Below, piece after piece: positions 13,522 through 21,275 of a stretch of 26,140 nucleotides of DNA. The stretch's first letter is position 1. Every line of letters begins with the position of its first letter. The notes under the pieces were generated by a model, which ran no database searches, was not told the origin of the DNA, and saw only the letters and a list, made by a program, of their open reading frames with translations. Source of the DNA: Microcaldota archaeon (GTDB lineage: Archaea > Micrarchaeota > Micrarchaeia > Anstonellales > Anstonellaceae); assembly GCA_023248665.1 (NCBI GenBank), contig JAHFEC010000001.1, positions 1 through 26,140 on the forward strand, in the 5' to 3' direction. The position numbers and the translations under genes were made by a program.

Positions 13522-14424
13522 ATGTTGAAAGTCATGGTCCTCGGCTCCGGCGGCTCGGTGCCGTCCCCGGTGCGCAATCTGCCCGCCGTCGCGGTGCAGA
13601 TCGAGGGCGACATCGTCCTGTTCGACTGCGGCGAGGGCACCCAGCGGCAGATGATGCGCCTCGGCATGAGCTATTCCAAAGTGCAGGCCATTTTCATCAG
13701 CCACCTGCACTTGGACCATTTCCTGGGCGTGTTCGGGCTCTCGGAAACATTGCGCCTCAACGGCCGGAGCGAGCCCTTGCATGTTTTCGCCCCGCGCGGC
13801 GCCTCGGCGCTTTTCCACGCTTTCCGCAAATTCGGCATCCTGCAGGTGCACGAGTTCGACGCGGCCGACCTCTCGTCCGGCAAGCCGCTCTTCACGCTCC
13901 ACGGCCACGACGTCTTCGCCTTCGAGGTGGACCACGGTCCGAACCTCGACGCCTTCGGCTTCGTCGTGCGCGAGCGGCCGCGCCGGCGCTTCTATGAGGC
14001 CAAAGCCAAGAAAGCCGGCCTCGCCGGCCCGCTGTTCAGCCAGATCGAGAAGGAGGGCTCGCTTACCCTCAAGGGAAAGAAAATCAAGCTCGAAGACGTC
14101 ACCTATGTGCAGGCGGGCCGCTCCGTCGCCTACAGCGGGGATACGATGTATTGCAAGAATCTGGCGGGCGCGGCGCGCGGCGCGGACCTGCTCCTGCACG
14201 AATGCACGTTCGACGACTCGATGCGCGAGGCCGCGGACGAGAAATACCATTCCACGTCCTCCGACGCGGCCCGGGCGGCCAAGGAAGCCGGCGCCAAGCA
14301 TCTGGTGCTCCTGCACATGAGCGGGCGCTACGGGCAGGACGATCCGCTGCTTCTTGAGCCGGCGCGCAAGATATTCAAGAAGACCGATCTGGCCAGCGAC
14401 GGCTGGTCCATCGAGCTGAAGTGA
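13522..14424 (+). CDS. rnz: Ribonuclease Z (tRNA 3' processing endonuclease)
   Basis: A 300-residue metallo-beta-lactamase-fold tRNase Z. Its motifs are GSGGSVPSPVRNLPA, FDCGEGTQRQMM and ISHLHLDHFLG, with H61, H63, D65 and H66. AFEVDHGPNLDAFGF, VAYSGDTMYC, LLLHECTF and KHLVLLHMSGRY complete the metal sites and the HEAT/HST region. The enzyme removes 3' trailers from pre-tRNAs so that CCA can be added. Neither tRNA in this window encodes CCA, so both would need it. The length is normal. The start is taken at the ATG ahead of LKVMVLGSGG, with a TATA-like box at leaderless distance. Confidence 0.95.
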   Translation: MLKVMVLGSGGSVPSPVRNLPAVAVQIEGDIVLFDCGEGTQRQMMRLGMSYSKVQAIFISHLHLDHFLGVFGLSETLRLNGRSEPLHVFAPRGASALFHAFRKFGILQVHEFDAADLSSGKPLFTLHGHDVFAFEVDHGPNLDAFGFVVRERPRRRFYEAKAKKAGLAGPLFSQIEKEGSLTLKGKKIKLEDVTYVQAGRSVAYSGDTMYCKNLAGAARGADLLLHECTFDDSMREAADEKYHSTSSDAARAAKEAGAKHLVLLHMSGRYGQDDPLLLEPARKIFKKTDLASDGWSIELK

Positions 14425-14488
14425 GAAGAGCCCGGGGCGAACATCGCGGCCCGCCTCCAGCGTGCGATCATCTGCCCTGTGTGATTTG

Positions 14489-15412
14489 ATGGACATCCTT
14501 TCCCCATTTTCCGAGTTCATCCGCGTCAATTACCTGGTCCCGATGTGGGCGCGCGAGGGCTACAACCCCGTCAACACGCTCACCTATGCCCTCATCGCCA
14601 TCGCCTCGCTCTATCTCGTCTGGCGCTACATGGAGAAGAAAAAAATCCCCATCGACGAGGATTTCACCCTCTCCTGCATGGCCTGGGTGCTTTTCGGCTC
14701 ATCATTGCGCATTCTGACCGATGCCGTGGATGCCGGCACCATGGCCAAGGCGGCCGCGGCCGGCGGGGCGGGCCTGCAATCATGGCTCTCGTCCAGCATC
14801 TATCCCGGCATTCTCTCCTCGCACCTCTTCGACTACCCCGCCAATGGCGTGCTGGACGCGCATCTTTTCACCATCTCGCCGGGCATCTATGTCCTGACGG
14901 CCGCGCTCTTCTTTGTCTCATTCGCCCTCTCGCGCAAATTGGGCCGCCCGTATTTCTGCGCTTTCTGCGGGGGTTTCTTCGGCCTGCTCAACCTCGTCAT
15001 CCTGTTGCCGATGTTCTCGCACTGGCTCTACGCCGGCTTCGTCCTCGGCCTTGTGCTTTTGGTGGCCGCTTTCCTGTGGTTCGTTCTCAAATGGCGCTCG
15101 TTCTGGCAGGTGATGCCCGTCCTCGCGCATGCCCTCGACGGCGCCGCCACGTGGGTGGCCATCGACTGGTTCGGCCCGGCCGTGGGCATCCCGTACTTCG
15201 AGCAGCACGTGCTCTCCGGTAGCATCGGCAGCGCGACGCCGCTGGGCTTCGGCCTCTTCTTCGCGCTCAAGGTGGCCTTCGCGGCCGGCGCAGTCTACCT
15301 ACTTTCCAAGGAAAAGGACACGAAGATGGTGCGCCTGGCCCTGCTCGTCATCATGGTGATCGGCTTCGCGCCGGGCCTGCGCGACCTGCTTAGGATGCTC
15401 GCCGGTACCTGA
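14489..15412 (+). CDS. DUF63-family archaeal membrane protein
   Basis: A 307-residue polytopic membrane protein with about seven or eight hydrophobic helices (TLTYALIAIASLYLVWRYM, IYVLTAALFFVSFAL, FVLGLVLLVAAFLWFVL and others). EGYNPVNTLTYALI near the N-terminus and the LFGSSLRILTDAVD and HALDGAATWVA blocks match the archaeal DUF63 family as I recall it. The biochemical role of this family is unknown. The ATG at 14489 is preferred over a GTG at 14462; no clear TATA box is seen, so it may be co-transcribed with RNase Z, which ends 64 nt upstream. Confidence 0.8.
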   Translation: MDILSPFSEFIRVNYLVPMWAREGYNPVNTLTYALIAIASLYLVWRYMEKKKIPIDEDFTLSCMAWVLFGSSLRILTDAVDAGTMAKAAAAGGAGLQSWLSSSIYPGILSSHLFDYPANGVLDAHLFTISPGIYVLTAALFFVSFALSRKLGRPYFCAFCGGFFGLLNLVILLPMFSHWLYAGFVLGLVLLVAAFLWFVLKWRSFWQVMPVLAHALDGAATWVAIDWFGPAVGIPYFEQHVLSGSIGSATPLGFGLFFALKVAFAAGAVYLLSKEKDTKMVRLALLVIMVIGFAPGLRDLLRMLAGT

Positions 15413-15430
15413 TCCCTTTCATCGGCCCGG

Positions 15431-15510
15431 GTTTGCCGCTATCCGCATAGGCGCACCCCTCCATCCCATCGTTTGCCGCTATCCGCATAGGCGCACCCAT
15501 CCATCCCATC
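15431..15510 (+). repeat. Two tandem 40-bp repeats with a near-palindromic core
   Basis: Units 15431-15470 and 15471-15510 differ at one base (C or A at position 29 of the unit). Each holds CGCTATCCGCATAGGCG, an imperfect inverted repeat, followed by a CCATCCCATC tail. They lie between DUF63 and the UPF0173-like gene, about 40 bp ahead of the latter's TATA box. Confidence 0.88.
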
Positions 15511-15547
15511 ATTTCCATCCCCCTTCTCCCGCGCCCATGCGCATGAA

Positions 15548-15558
15548 TATTTATAAAT
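15548..15558 (+). promoter_or_regulatory. TATA box for the UPF0173-like gene
   Basis: TATTTATAAAT is about 49 nt before ATG 15602, leaving a leader of roughly 20 nt that includes AAAGGGGCGTG as a weak ribosome site. Confidence 0.6.
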
Positions 15559-15601
15559 GCCCACGCCTTATTGCACTATCAGTGTAAAGGGGCGTGAAAT
15601 C

Positions 15602-16276
15602 ATGAGTAGCATCCAATTCTTGGGCCATTCGTGTTTCAAAATCCAGCTTGACAACATCGTCTGCCTCATCGACCCCGTCATATCCAACACCATCAGCGCC
15701 AGCCCCCGCAAAATCCCCTCTGCCCTCGTGCCGACGGCCATCCGGGAATGCGACCTCATCTTCCTGACGCACGAGTTGCCGGACCACTGCGAGCCGGACA
15801 CGGTCAAGACCATCGCCGAGCGCACCTTCGCCTCGGTGGTGGCGCCCAAGCCGGCGCTGGCCAAGATTGACATCTCGGACCGCTTCAAGATTGACGTACG
15901 CACGTCGGACAAATTCACGGTCAAGGGCCTGGACATCGAAGTGATCAAGGCGGTACACCCCCAGTCGGCCTATCCGGTCGGCTACCTGATCAAGAGCCCC
16001 AAGTACAAGGTGTACCATGCCGGCAGCACCTACTCCTTCCGCGAGATGGCCACGGTCGGCGCCGACATCGCCATCCTGCCCATCGGCGGCACATACACCA
16101 TGGATCCCTTCGCGGCCGCCAACGTCTGCAAGGAGATGCGGCCCAAGTACGCCATCCCGATGCAGTACAACACCACCGAGCGCATCGCGCAGGATGCGGC
16201 CGAATTCACAAACGATCTGGGCTCGATCACCAAGCCGCTCGTATTGCAGGTCGGCCAGACCGCGAAGCTTCCCTAA
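15602..16276 (+). CDS. UPF0173-like metallo-beta-lactamase fold protein with altered metal site
   Basis: A 224-residue protein that follows the UPF0173 hydrolase pattern over its whole length: FLGHSCFKIQ, LIDPVIS, DLIFLTH, AVHPQSAYPVGYLI, YHAGSTYSF, DIAILPIGGTYTMDPFAAA and PMQYNT. Several expected ligands differ. The HxHxDH motif reads H57-E-L-P-D-H62, so the second His is Leu59. The HAGD Asp is Ser142. The His of the usual MHYNT is Gln188. D61, H62 and H119 remain. The fold should be intact, but a normal binuclear site looks impossible, so it may be a binding or regulatory protein. ATG 15602 is chosen from the TATA spacing; the 15 codons in frame upstream are unlikely to be translated. Confidence 0.82.
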   Translation: MSSIQFLGHSCFKIQLDNIVCLIDPVISNTISASPRKIPSALVPTAIRECDLIFLTHELPDHCEPDTVKTIAERTFASVVAPKPALAKIDISDRFKIDVRTSDKFTVKGLDIEVIKAVHPQSAYPVGYLIKSPKYKVYHAGSTYSFREMATVGADIAILPIGGTYTMDPFAAANVCKEMRPKYAIPMQYNTTERIAQDAAEFTNDLGSITKPLVLQVGQTAKLP

Positions 16277-16328
16277 GCGAATAAGACGCTCGCCCACTCC
16301 GCCTAAGTTGCCCGGATCCGCCATTTGC

Positions 16329-16391
16329 CTTAAAAGTTTGTTCCCCTCTATCTTACCTATTGAAGTCCTAGCGACTTTGAACATCCGAGGT
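16329..16391 (+). promoter_or_regulatory. Promoter and ribosome site of the 16399 gene
   Basis: TATA-like CTTAAAAGTT at 16329-16338 predicts a leader of about 40 nt. GAGGTG at 16386-16391 lies seven bases before ATG 16399. Confidence 0.5.
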
Positions 16392-16398
16392 GTTTTGA

Positions 16399-16845
16399 AT
16401 GATTACGGGAATCCGCATCGACAGCGTCGAAGCCAAGCGCTCATCCAACGAGGAGATCCGCGGCCTCGACGTCAACATCGGCATCGACAACGTCAAGACG
16501 GCCGGGCAGGAGATCGAAGTGGCCTTCACCTACAACGTCGCCTACCGCGAGACGGTCGGCTATCTCAAAATGTCCGGCTCCCTGCTGTCCCACGAGGATG
16601 CCAAGCTCTCCAAGGAAATATCGGATTCATGGGCCAAGGACAAGAAGCTCCCCGACACCTACTCCGAGCTGGTGCTCAACGCCATCAACTTCACCTGCGG
16701 CACCAACGGCGTGCTCGTCGTGCGCCCGGTCAATCTCGCGCCCCCGATGGTGCCCCCGCGAATCGAGATCGCCAAGGGCCCGGCAATGCCGGCACAGCCG
16801 CCTTCAGGCCGGGCGGGAAGAATGGGCGGCTCCGGCTCATCGTGA
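16399..16845 (+). CDS. Conserved small protein of unknown function (weak SecB-like pattern)
   Basis: A 148-residue protein. Residues 1-110 alternate strands and helices: GLDVNIGIDNVKTAGQEIEV, then FTYNVAYRETVGYLKMSGSL, a helix KEISDSWAKDKKLP, then ELVLNAINFTCGTNGVLVV and LAPPMVPPRI. This layout (a Y-x-x-x-x-G-x-L-x-x-x-G strand, a long helix and a PP..P end) faintly recalls SecB-like holdase folds, but I would not assign the function. The tail is Gly/Pro/Ser-rich. The stop codon TGA lies within the terminal bases of a transposon right end inserted here. Rejoining the flanks gives the same final residue and a TAA stop. Confidence 0.72.
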   Translation: MITGIRIDSVEAKRSSNEEIRGLDVNIGIDNVKTAGQEIEVAFTYNVAYRETVGYLKMSGSLLSHEDAKLSKEISDSWAKDKKLPDTYSELVLNAINFTCGTNGVLVVRPVNLAPPMVPPRIEIAKGPAMPAQPPSGRAGRMGGSGSS

Positions 16846-16971
16846 ATTACCACCCGCTAAAGCGGGTGGCGTCCTGCTTCAAAGACGAAAGCTTAGCTTC
16901 ATCTCCACAGGCGTTACTTCCCGCATCGGCCCTTGGGGCCGATGGGGCACCGCCGGCTCCCAAGAGCCGGC
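16842..16971 (-). ncRNA. Predicted reRNA/omega-RNA scaffold at the tnpB right end
   Basis: The last part of tnpB contains perfect stems: CCACCCGC/GCGGGTGG (16850-16869), CATCGGCCC/GGGCCGATG (16924-16944) and GCCGGCTC/GAGCCGGC (16952-16971). In known TnpB systems the guide RNA spans the 3' end of tnpB and runs into the flanking DNA. The predicted guide would be the complement of about 16822-16841, inside the end of the 16399 gene. The 5' limit is unknown. Confidence 0.5.
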
Positions 16972-18037
16972 GATTGCCGGCCATTCCGGCCGTAGCTCGT
17001 GTGAGTATATTGATGGCCGCATTTATATCCCTGTCCAAAACAAGGCCGCAGGAGGGGCAATGATGGGTTCTCTCCCATAGGCCCTTCTGGACAAAGGCAT
17101 GGCAGCCGCTGCATTCTTTACTAGTATTTTTTGGGTTCACCAACACGACCTCCGAACCGGCACTCGCAGCCTTGTAGCAGAGCATATGCGTGAACATTCC
17201 CCAAGACGCGTCATGGATGCCTTTGCCATGGCCTTCTTCGGCCATTTCCTTGATTCCTAAATCTTCCATGACAATCTTGGAGTAGTTGGACAGGAGCCGA
17301 TTAGCAGTTTTGTGGAGATAATCTTTCCTGGCGTTGGCCATCTTCTCATGCACCAAGGCCACCCTCTTTTTGGCTTTGGCTCGATTGTGGCTTCCTTTGC
17401 GCTTTTTGGATAAGAGGCGCTGCTCTTGCGCCAGCTTCCGCTCAAATTGGCGGAAAATGCGGGGATTTTCAATGAATTTCCCGTCTGAAAGAGTGGCCAG
17501 GCGGTTGAGGCCCAAATCCAGGCCAACGGCAGGCCCATGGTTCACTCTTGGAGTTGGAGGCTCTTGCTCGACTGTGAAAATGGCGTGCCACTTGCCGGAA
17601 AGCTCCCGCTTGAGGCAAAGGGTCTTGATTTTGCCCTTCATCATCCGGTGCCGGACGATGGGAATTTCGCCAAATGGGGAGACGTCAAGCTTCTTGTCCA
17701 AAGAGAAGCCGGATTGGGGATATAGAATACTCCTCATTCTGTCGAATGACTTGAATCTTGGGAAACCCCATTTGAGACCTTTTCTCTTGGCCCTGATTTT
17801 GGCTTTGAGCGAGCGGTCCAAGTTCTGGACCACGGATTGGGCGGCTTGGGAATAGAGGCCCTGTCCTTTGGCATACTCCCGCATCTCCTTCACGGAGAGA
17901 AAGGTCTGCTCTTTCTCATACTTTTCCTTGGTTTTCTCCAAGAGGGTATTCCAGAGATTCTTCTCTATCCAGAGGTGGCGGTTCAACTCCTTCTCTTGGG
18001 CCTCGGAGGGATACAGCCTGAATTTGTAGGCTCGCAT
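16847..18037 (-). CDS. tnpB: TnpB RNA-guided nuclease
   Basis: A 396-residue protein that looks complete. The N-terminal MRAYKFRLYPSEAQEKELN is the OrfB helix-turn-helix start. RuvC motifs are VGLDLGLNRLATL with D174, VMEDLGIKEM with E259 and LDRDINAAINIL with D337. The zinc finger is C309-x2-C312 ... C327-x2-C330. The tail ends GDEAKLSSLKQDATRFSGW, typical of the family. TnpB uses a right-end-derived RNA (reRNA or omega RNA) to cut DNA next to a target-adjacent motif, favouring transposon retention. The 3' coding end overlaps strong hairpins that probably form that RNA scaffold. All catalytic residues are intact, so it could be active. Confidence 0.93.
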   Translation of the reverse strand: MRAYKFRLYPSEAQEKELNRHLWIEKNLWNTLLEKTKEKYEKEQTFLSVKEMREYAKGQGLYSQAAQSVVQNLDRSLKAKIRAKRKGLKWGFPRFKSFDRMRSILYPQSGFSLDKKLDVSPFGEIPIVRHRMMKGKIKTLCLKRELSGKWHAIFTVEQEPPTPRVNHGPAVGLDLGLNRLATLSDGKFIENPRIFRQFERKLAQEQRLLSKKRKGSHNRAKAKKRVALVHEKMANARKDYLHKTANRLLSNYSKIVMEDLGIKEMAEEGHGKGIHDASWGMFTHMLCYKAASAGSEVVLVNPKNTSKECSGCHAFVQKGLWERTHHCPSCGLVLDRDINAAINILTRATAGMAGNRRLLGAGGAPSAPRADAGSNACGDEAKLSSLKQDATRFSGW

Positions 18038-18165
18038 AAAGAGATGACGCTGCGCCCGATGATATGGCTTTGGAGAGGGTGGCTTTCCGGTCTTTTCCGC
18101 CGTATCTGACCCGCTGAAGCGGGTAGGGTTGGCGGTCTAGAACTACCCTAAGGGGATAAAATAAC

Positions 18166-18225
18166 GCGCCCGGTTAACGGGCGCAATCCGGGCCGCCCGG
18201 GCGGCCCAACTTTTTTGTTTTTTTT
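18166..18225 (+). terminator. Double hairpin and T-tract terminator, displaced by the IS element
   Basis: GCGCCCG/CGGGCGC (18166-18184) and the 18-bp palindrome GGGCCGCCCGGGCGGCCC (18190-18207) are followed by TTTTTTGTTTTTTTT (18211-18225). On the plus strand this is a textbook hairpin plus T-run. Removing the IS places it directly after the stop codon of the 16399 gene. Confidence 0.7.
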
Positions 18226-18294
18226 GCGATTTTCTCTTTGCGGTTTTTCTCCCATCCTCTCCGTCATTTTCCCTTCTTTTCGGGTTTGCGTCAT

Positions 18295-18305
18295 CCTTAA
18301 AAACC
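18295..18305 (+). promoter_or_regulatory. TATA-like element of the secretion ATPase gene
   Basis: CCTTAAAAACC is centred 25 nt upstream of ATG 18325, pointing to a leaderless transcript. Confidence 0.5.
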
Positions 18306-18324
18306 GCCTCTCTGTCTTATCCCC

Positions 18325-20835
18325 ATGGCCTGCCGTCCCTCCTACCAAGGCTCCCGCCTGTGCATGGACTGCCTCACCTGCGGTCTGGGATTGGGCACGC
18401 CCCAATGCCTCAACTCGCACCTGCGCACCATCTCCACGCTCGAATCCCCATGGAAGGTGATGCGCTACGAGGAGGAGGCGATCATCGACTTGGGCGAGGC
18501 GGATTCCGCCGTCTTCCTCGAATACGTGGGCATCGTGCGCCAAGTGGAGCAGATCATGCTCAACAAGGCCGTCTACGGATTGGAGGAGGACGACCACTAC
18601 GATGATCGGCGCAAGCTCCTGAAGGAATTCTACGAGACCATGTTCCAGAACCCGCGCCTCGCGGCGCAGGCGCTCAAGGACTATTCCGAGCCCCTGCCCG
18701 ACCGGCAGGTGTTCCTCGAGGGCTACAAGACCTTCCGCTCGTGGCTGAACGGCATCCTCGACGTCTATATCAAGTCCCGGCTCTACCAGCTCTCCTTGCA
18801 GGGCGAAGACCTGCGCCAGACCTTCCTCTCCCTGCTCAAGCTCAAGAGCATGCCCTACTCGCAGTCCTTCATCAAGAGCGTGCCGGCCCATGCCACCCTC
18901 ATCGAGGGCGGCGATTACGACCTGCCCTTTGGCATCCATGTCAAGATATACGAGGTGCCCGGCGCGGATTCGCTCCTCTACACCCAGACCGACCCGGCCG
19001 AGGATCTCCCGCCCGAGATGACCCGCATCCTGCAGGATGCCATAAACGACGAGCTCAAAGCCGTCAAGGAGAGCGCGGACTTCTCCACCCTCTTCGACTC
19101 CAAGATGCGCATCTTCCGCCAGAAATTCATGGATTACGCGACCATGCACAACCTCAGTATCACGCCCTCCCAAGCCAGCGCGATGGCGCGCGAGGCGGCC
19201 GCCTGGACTGTCGGCCTCGGCTCGCCCATCGAGAACCTCGCCCTCGACCGCGACAACCTCACCGACCTTTACATCGACGCCGAGAACGCGCCCATCTATA
19301 TCGAGCACCAGAAATTCGGCCTCTGCCACACGCTCTGGCAGTACAACCACGAGATGCTCGAGCGCGCGTTCCGCAACATCGTGGCCACGCTGGGCGGCTC
19401 GCGCCGCTTCGACAAGGACAACCCGGTGGTGGATGTGGTGCTCACCCGCCTCTCGATGCGCTGCCACCTCCAGCGCCCGCCCGCCACGTTCGGCGACCTG
19501 CAGGCGGCCTTGCGCATCATGAAAGAGCAGCCCTTCACCTATTGCGAATACCTCAAGTACAAGTCCTTCACGCCATTTTTCGCCGGCTACGACGACATGA
19601 TGGTGGGGCTGGGCTGCTCCGAGGCGGTGCTGGGCCTCAAGGGGGTGGGCAAGACGGCGTTCACCTCTGCCAAGATATCGGCCATCAACACCAAGCGGCG
19701 CATCCTGCCCATCCAGGACATCGAGGAGATCCCCGTGCGCGCGTATCGCAAGCGCGGCTTCCACATCGGCGCCGTGCGCGTGGCCTCCTCCGACAAGGAG
19801 GACGTCGGCCAAAGCTCGGAGCTGGATCTGGTGTCCATGACCAACGCTTCTTTGCGCATGGGCGACGCCTGCGTCATCATCAACGAAATCCGCTCGCGCA
19901 CCGCCATTCAGGGCGTCATCAACATGCTCAACACCCAGCCGGGCATCTTCCTCCTCTACAACCTGCACGCTCAGTCTCTCAAGGACATCCAGGACCGCCT
20001 CGAACTGGTGTTCGGCATGCCGGCCGCCTCGATGTATTCGACGGACCGTTACTCATTCTTGAAGAAGGTGCGCTTCGGGCGCAAGTCGCGCGTCTACCGG
20101 ATGCTCGGCTTCCAGTACGAGACCGACCTGGACAAGCACCAGTTCGTGCCCGTATTCACGCTCTCGCGCGGGGAGGAGATCGAGCAGACCCATCTGGTGT
20201 GCAACTTCTGCGACCTGCCCGAGGCGAATGCGCAGGACCTGCACCAGGCCGACCTGGGCTCCATCGCCAAGCGCCTCAAGCTCAAGTTCGTGCCGCCCGC
20301 CCTCAAGCGCCGCTCGGACGAGACCGGCCTGTCCATCGAGGATTACGTGATGGAGGCCTTCTACAAGGGCAAGCTCTACGACATGATTTATCACGCCTCG
20401 CTCGAACACGACGACCCGGACATCATCGAGCTTGACTTCACCCTCAAATGCCTCAATGCGGCCAACCTCATCCTCAAGACCCATTCCGGGCAGGCGCCCA
20501 ACTGGTCGGCCTACGACAAGGAAATGACGAACAAATTCGACGAGATATTATCTTCCGAACTGTCCGAACGGGCCGAGAACCTCAAGACCACCGGGCAGAA
20601 ATCAAAATCATCGGCCAAGGCGGCGCAGACAAAATCACAGGCCAAACATTCGCCGCGCGTGAGCAACAAGACAAAATCATCATCTGCCATCCCGTCGGGC
20701 GCAAATTCGGGCCAATCAAATCCAACTCATGTTTCCCGCAGTTCTTCTCCGCTGGTGCCGGATGAAGTGCTGGACGCGCCGGAAGAAGAGGCGGATGCGG
20801 AAGGCTTTCGGGCCGGAGGCGCCTGCGCAAGATGA
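18325..20835 (+). CDS. Type II/IV secretion or pilus assembly ATPase (VirB11/TadA/GspE superfamily)
   Basis: An 836-residue protein. The N-terminus is Cys-rich (C3, C13, C16, C19, C28), probably a zinc-binding knuckle. The middle region has LTDLYIDAENAPIYIEHQKFG, the N-terminal strand set of archaeal secretion ATPases. The Walker A position reads GLKGVGKTAFT (about 437-447) instead of GPTGSGKTT but keeps GKT. The Walker B/His-box region reads DACVIINEIRSRTAIQGVINML (about 513). The C-terminal about 85 residues are Ser/Lys-rich and probably disordered. Such ATPases power pili, archaella or secretion systems from the cytoplasmic face. The usual partner, a TadC/ArlJ-type membrane platform, is not adjacent. 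Which machine it drives cannot be told. Confidence 0.85.
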   Translation: MACRPSYQGSRLCMDCLTCGLGLGTPQCLNSHLRTISTLESPWKVMRYEEEAIIDLGEADSAVFLEYVGIVRQVEQIMLNKAVYGLEEDDHYDDRRKLLKEFYETMFQNPRLAAQALKDYSEPLPDRQVFLEGYKTFRSWLNGILDVYIKSRLYQLSLQGEDLRQTFLSLLKLKSMPYSQSFIKSVPAHATLIEGGDYDLPFGIHVKIYEVPGADSLLYTQTDPAEDLPPEMTRILQDAINDELKAVKESADFSTLFDSKMRIFRQKFMDYATMHNLSITPSQASAMAREAAAWTVGLGSPIENLALDRDNLTDLYIDAENAPIYIEHQKFGLCHTLWQYNHEMLERAFRNIVATLGGSRRFDKDNPVVDVVLTRLSMRCHLQRPPATFGDLQAALRIMKEQPFTYCEYLKYKSFTPFFAGYDDMMVGLGCSEAVLGLKGVGKTAFTSAKISAINTKRRILPIQDIEEIPVRAYRKRGFHIGAVRVASSDKEDVGQSSELDLVSMTNASLRMGDACVIINEIRSRTAIQGVINMLNTQPGIFLLYNLHAQSLKDIQDRLELVFGMPAASMYSTDRYSFLKKVRFGRKSRVYRMLGFQYETDLDKHQFVPVFTLSRGEEIEQTHLVCNFCDLPEANAQDLHQADLGSIAKRLKLKFVPPALKRRSDETGLSIEDYVMEAFYKGKLYDMIYHASLEHDDPDIIELDFTLKCLNAANLILKTHSGQAPNWSAYDKEMTNKFDEILSSELSERAENLKTTGQKSKSSAKAAQTKSQAKHSPRVSNKTKSSSAIPSGANSGQSNPTHVSRSSSPLVPDEVLDAPEEEADAEGFRAGGACAR

Positions 20836-20922
20836 AGACGAGCCGGCATCCCAAGAAAATGACGAGCGCGGGCAATAATATCTGCTCAGCGCCCATGTCA
20901 AGGATTTCCGCGTGCTATCTGA

Positions 20923-21267
20923 TCATTCAATCCCAAGACTCGCCTTAATCGCCCGCTCGACTTGCGTAATCCTGCCGGATCTCAACGAAGACAGCTTGCG
21001 CACAATTCGGCTCCTATCCACGGTGCGTATCTGATTAAGAAGAATGGTTGAGTCATGGTCTAATCCCGATTCATTCCGGTCCACCCGCACGTTGGTAGGG
21101 TATTCTTTCGAATATATCCGGGTGGTGATCGGGGCGATGATGGTCGTCGGGCTGTTCTGGTTGCCTATATCGTTCTGGATGATCAGCGCGGGCCGGGTCC
21201 TGCCCTGCGCGGAGCCGATGACCGGGTCCAGATTCACAAGTACAATGTCTCCGCGCCGAATCTCCAT
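20923..21267 (-). CDS. mazF: MazF-type mRNA interferase toxin
   Basis: A 114-residue PemK/MazF fold: MEIRRGDIVLVNLDPVIGSAQGRTRPALII carries the RGDI..V.LDP..G.E..K.RPA.I signature with Gln in place of the common Glu. APITTRIYSKEYPTNV and LLNQIRTVDRSRIV complete the core. MazF toxins cut mRNA or tRNA at short motifs. ATG 21267 is chosen; AGGTG lies a few bases upstream, and the antitoxin stop is 8 nt away. Confidence 0.92.
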   Translation of the reverse strand: MEIRRGDIVLVNLDPVIGSAQGRTRPALIIQNDIGNQNSPTTIIAPITTRIYSKEYPTNVRVDRNESGLDHDSTILLNQIRTVDRSRIVRKLSSLRSGRITQVERAIKASLGIE

Positions 21268-21275
21268 CGTCGCAC

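Larger units (their letters stand above)
16842..18155 (-). mobile_element. tnpB-only IS200/IS605-type (IS1341-like) element
   Basis: Both ends carry sub-terminal hairpins of related sequence. The right end has CCACCCGC-loop-GCGGGTGG (16850-16869) and the left end has ACCCGC-loop-GCGGGT (18109-18124). There is no tnpA and no target duplication, as expected for this superfamily. I place the ends by reconstruction. On the minus strand the left end follows TTTAT (complement of 18156-18160), a plausible target-adjacent motif. The right end finishes TTCAC (complement of 16842-16846). Joining 16841 to 18156 restores a continuous gene end and its terminator. Exact boundaries are inferred to within a few bases. 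Confidence 0.8.

Noticed and set aside
16842..18155. Cas12-like or CRISPR-linked nuclease
   Set aside because: The length, the terminal hairpins and the family-typical C-terminal tail identify transposon TnpB, and no repeat-spacer array is present.
18148..19968. 606-codon minus-strand frame opposite the secretion ATPase
   Set aside because: Its composition (runs of His, Val, Glu and Gly) mirrors the codons of the plus-strand ATPase, and it shows no recognisable domain.
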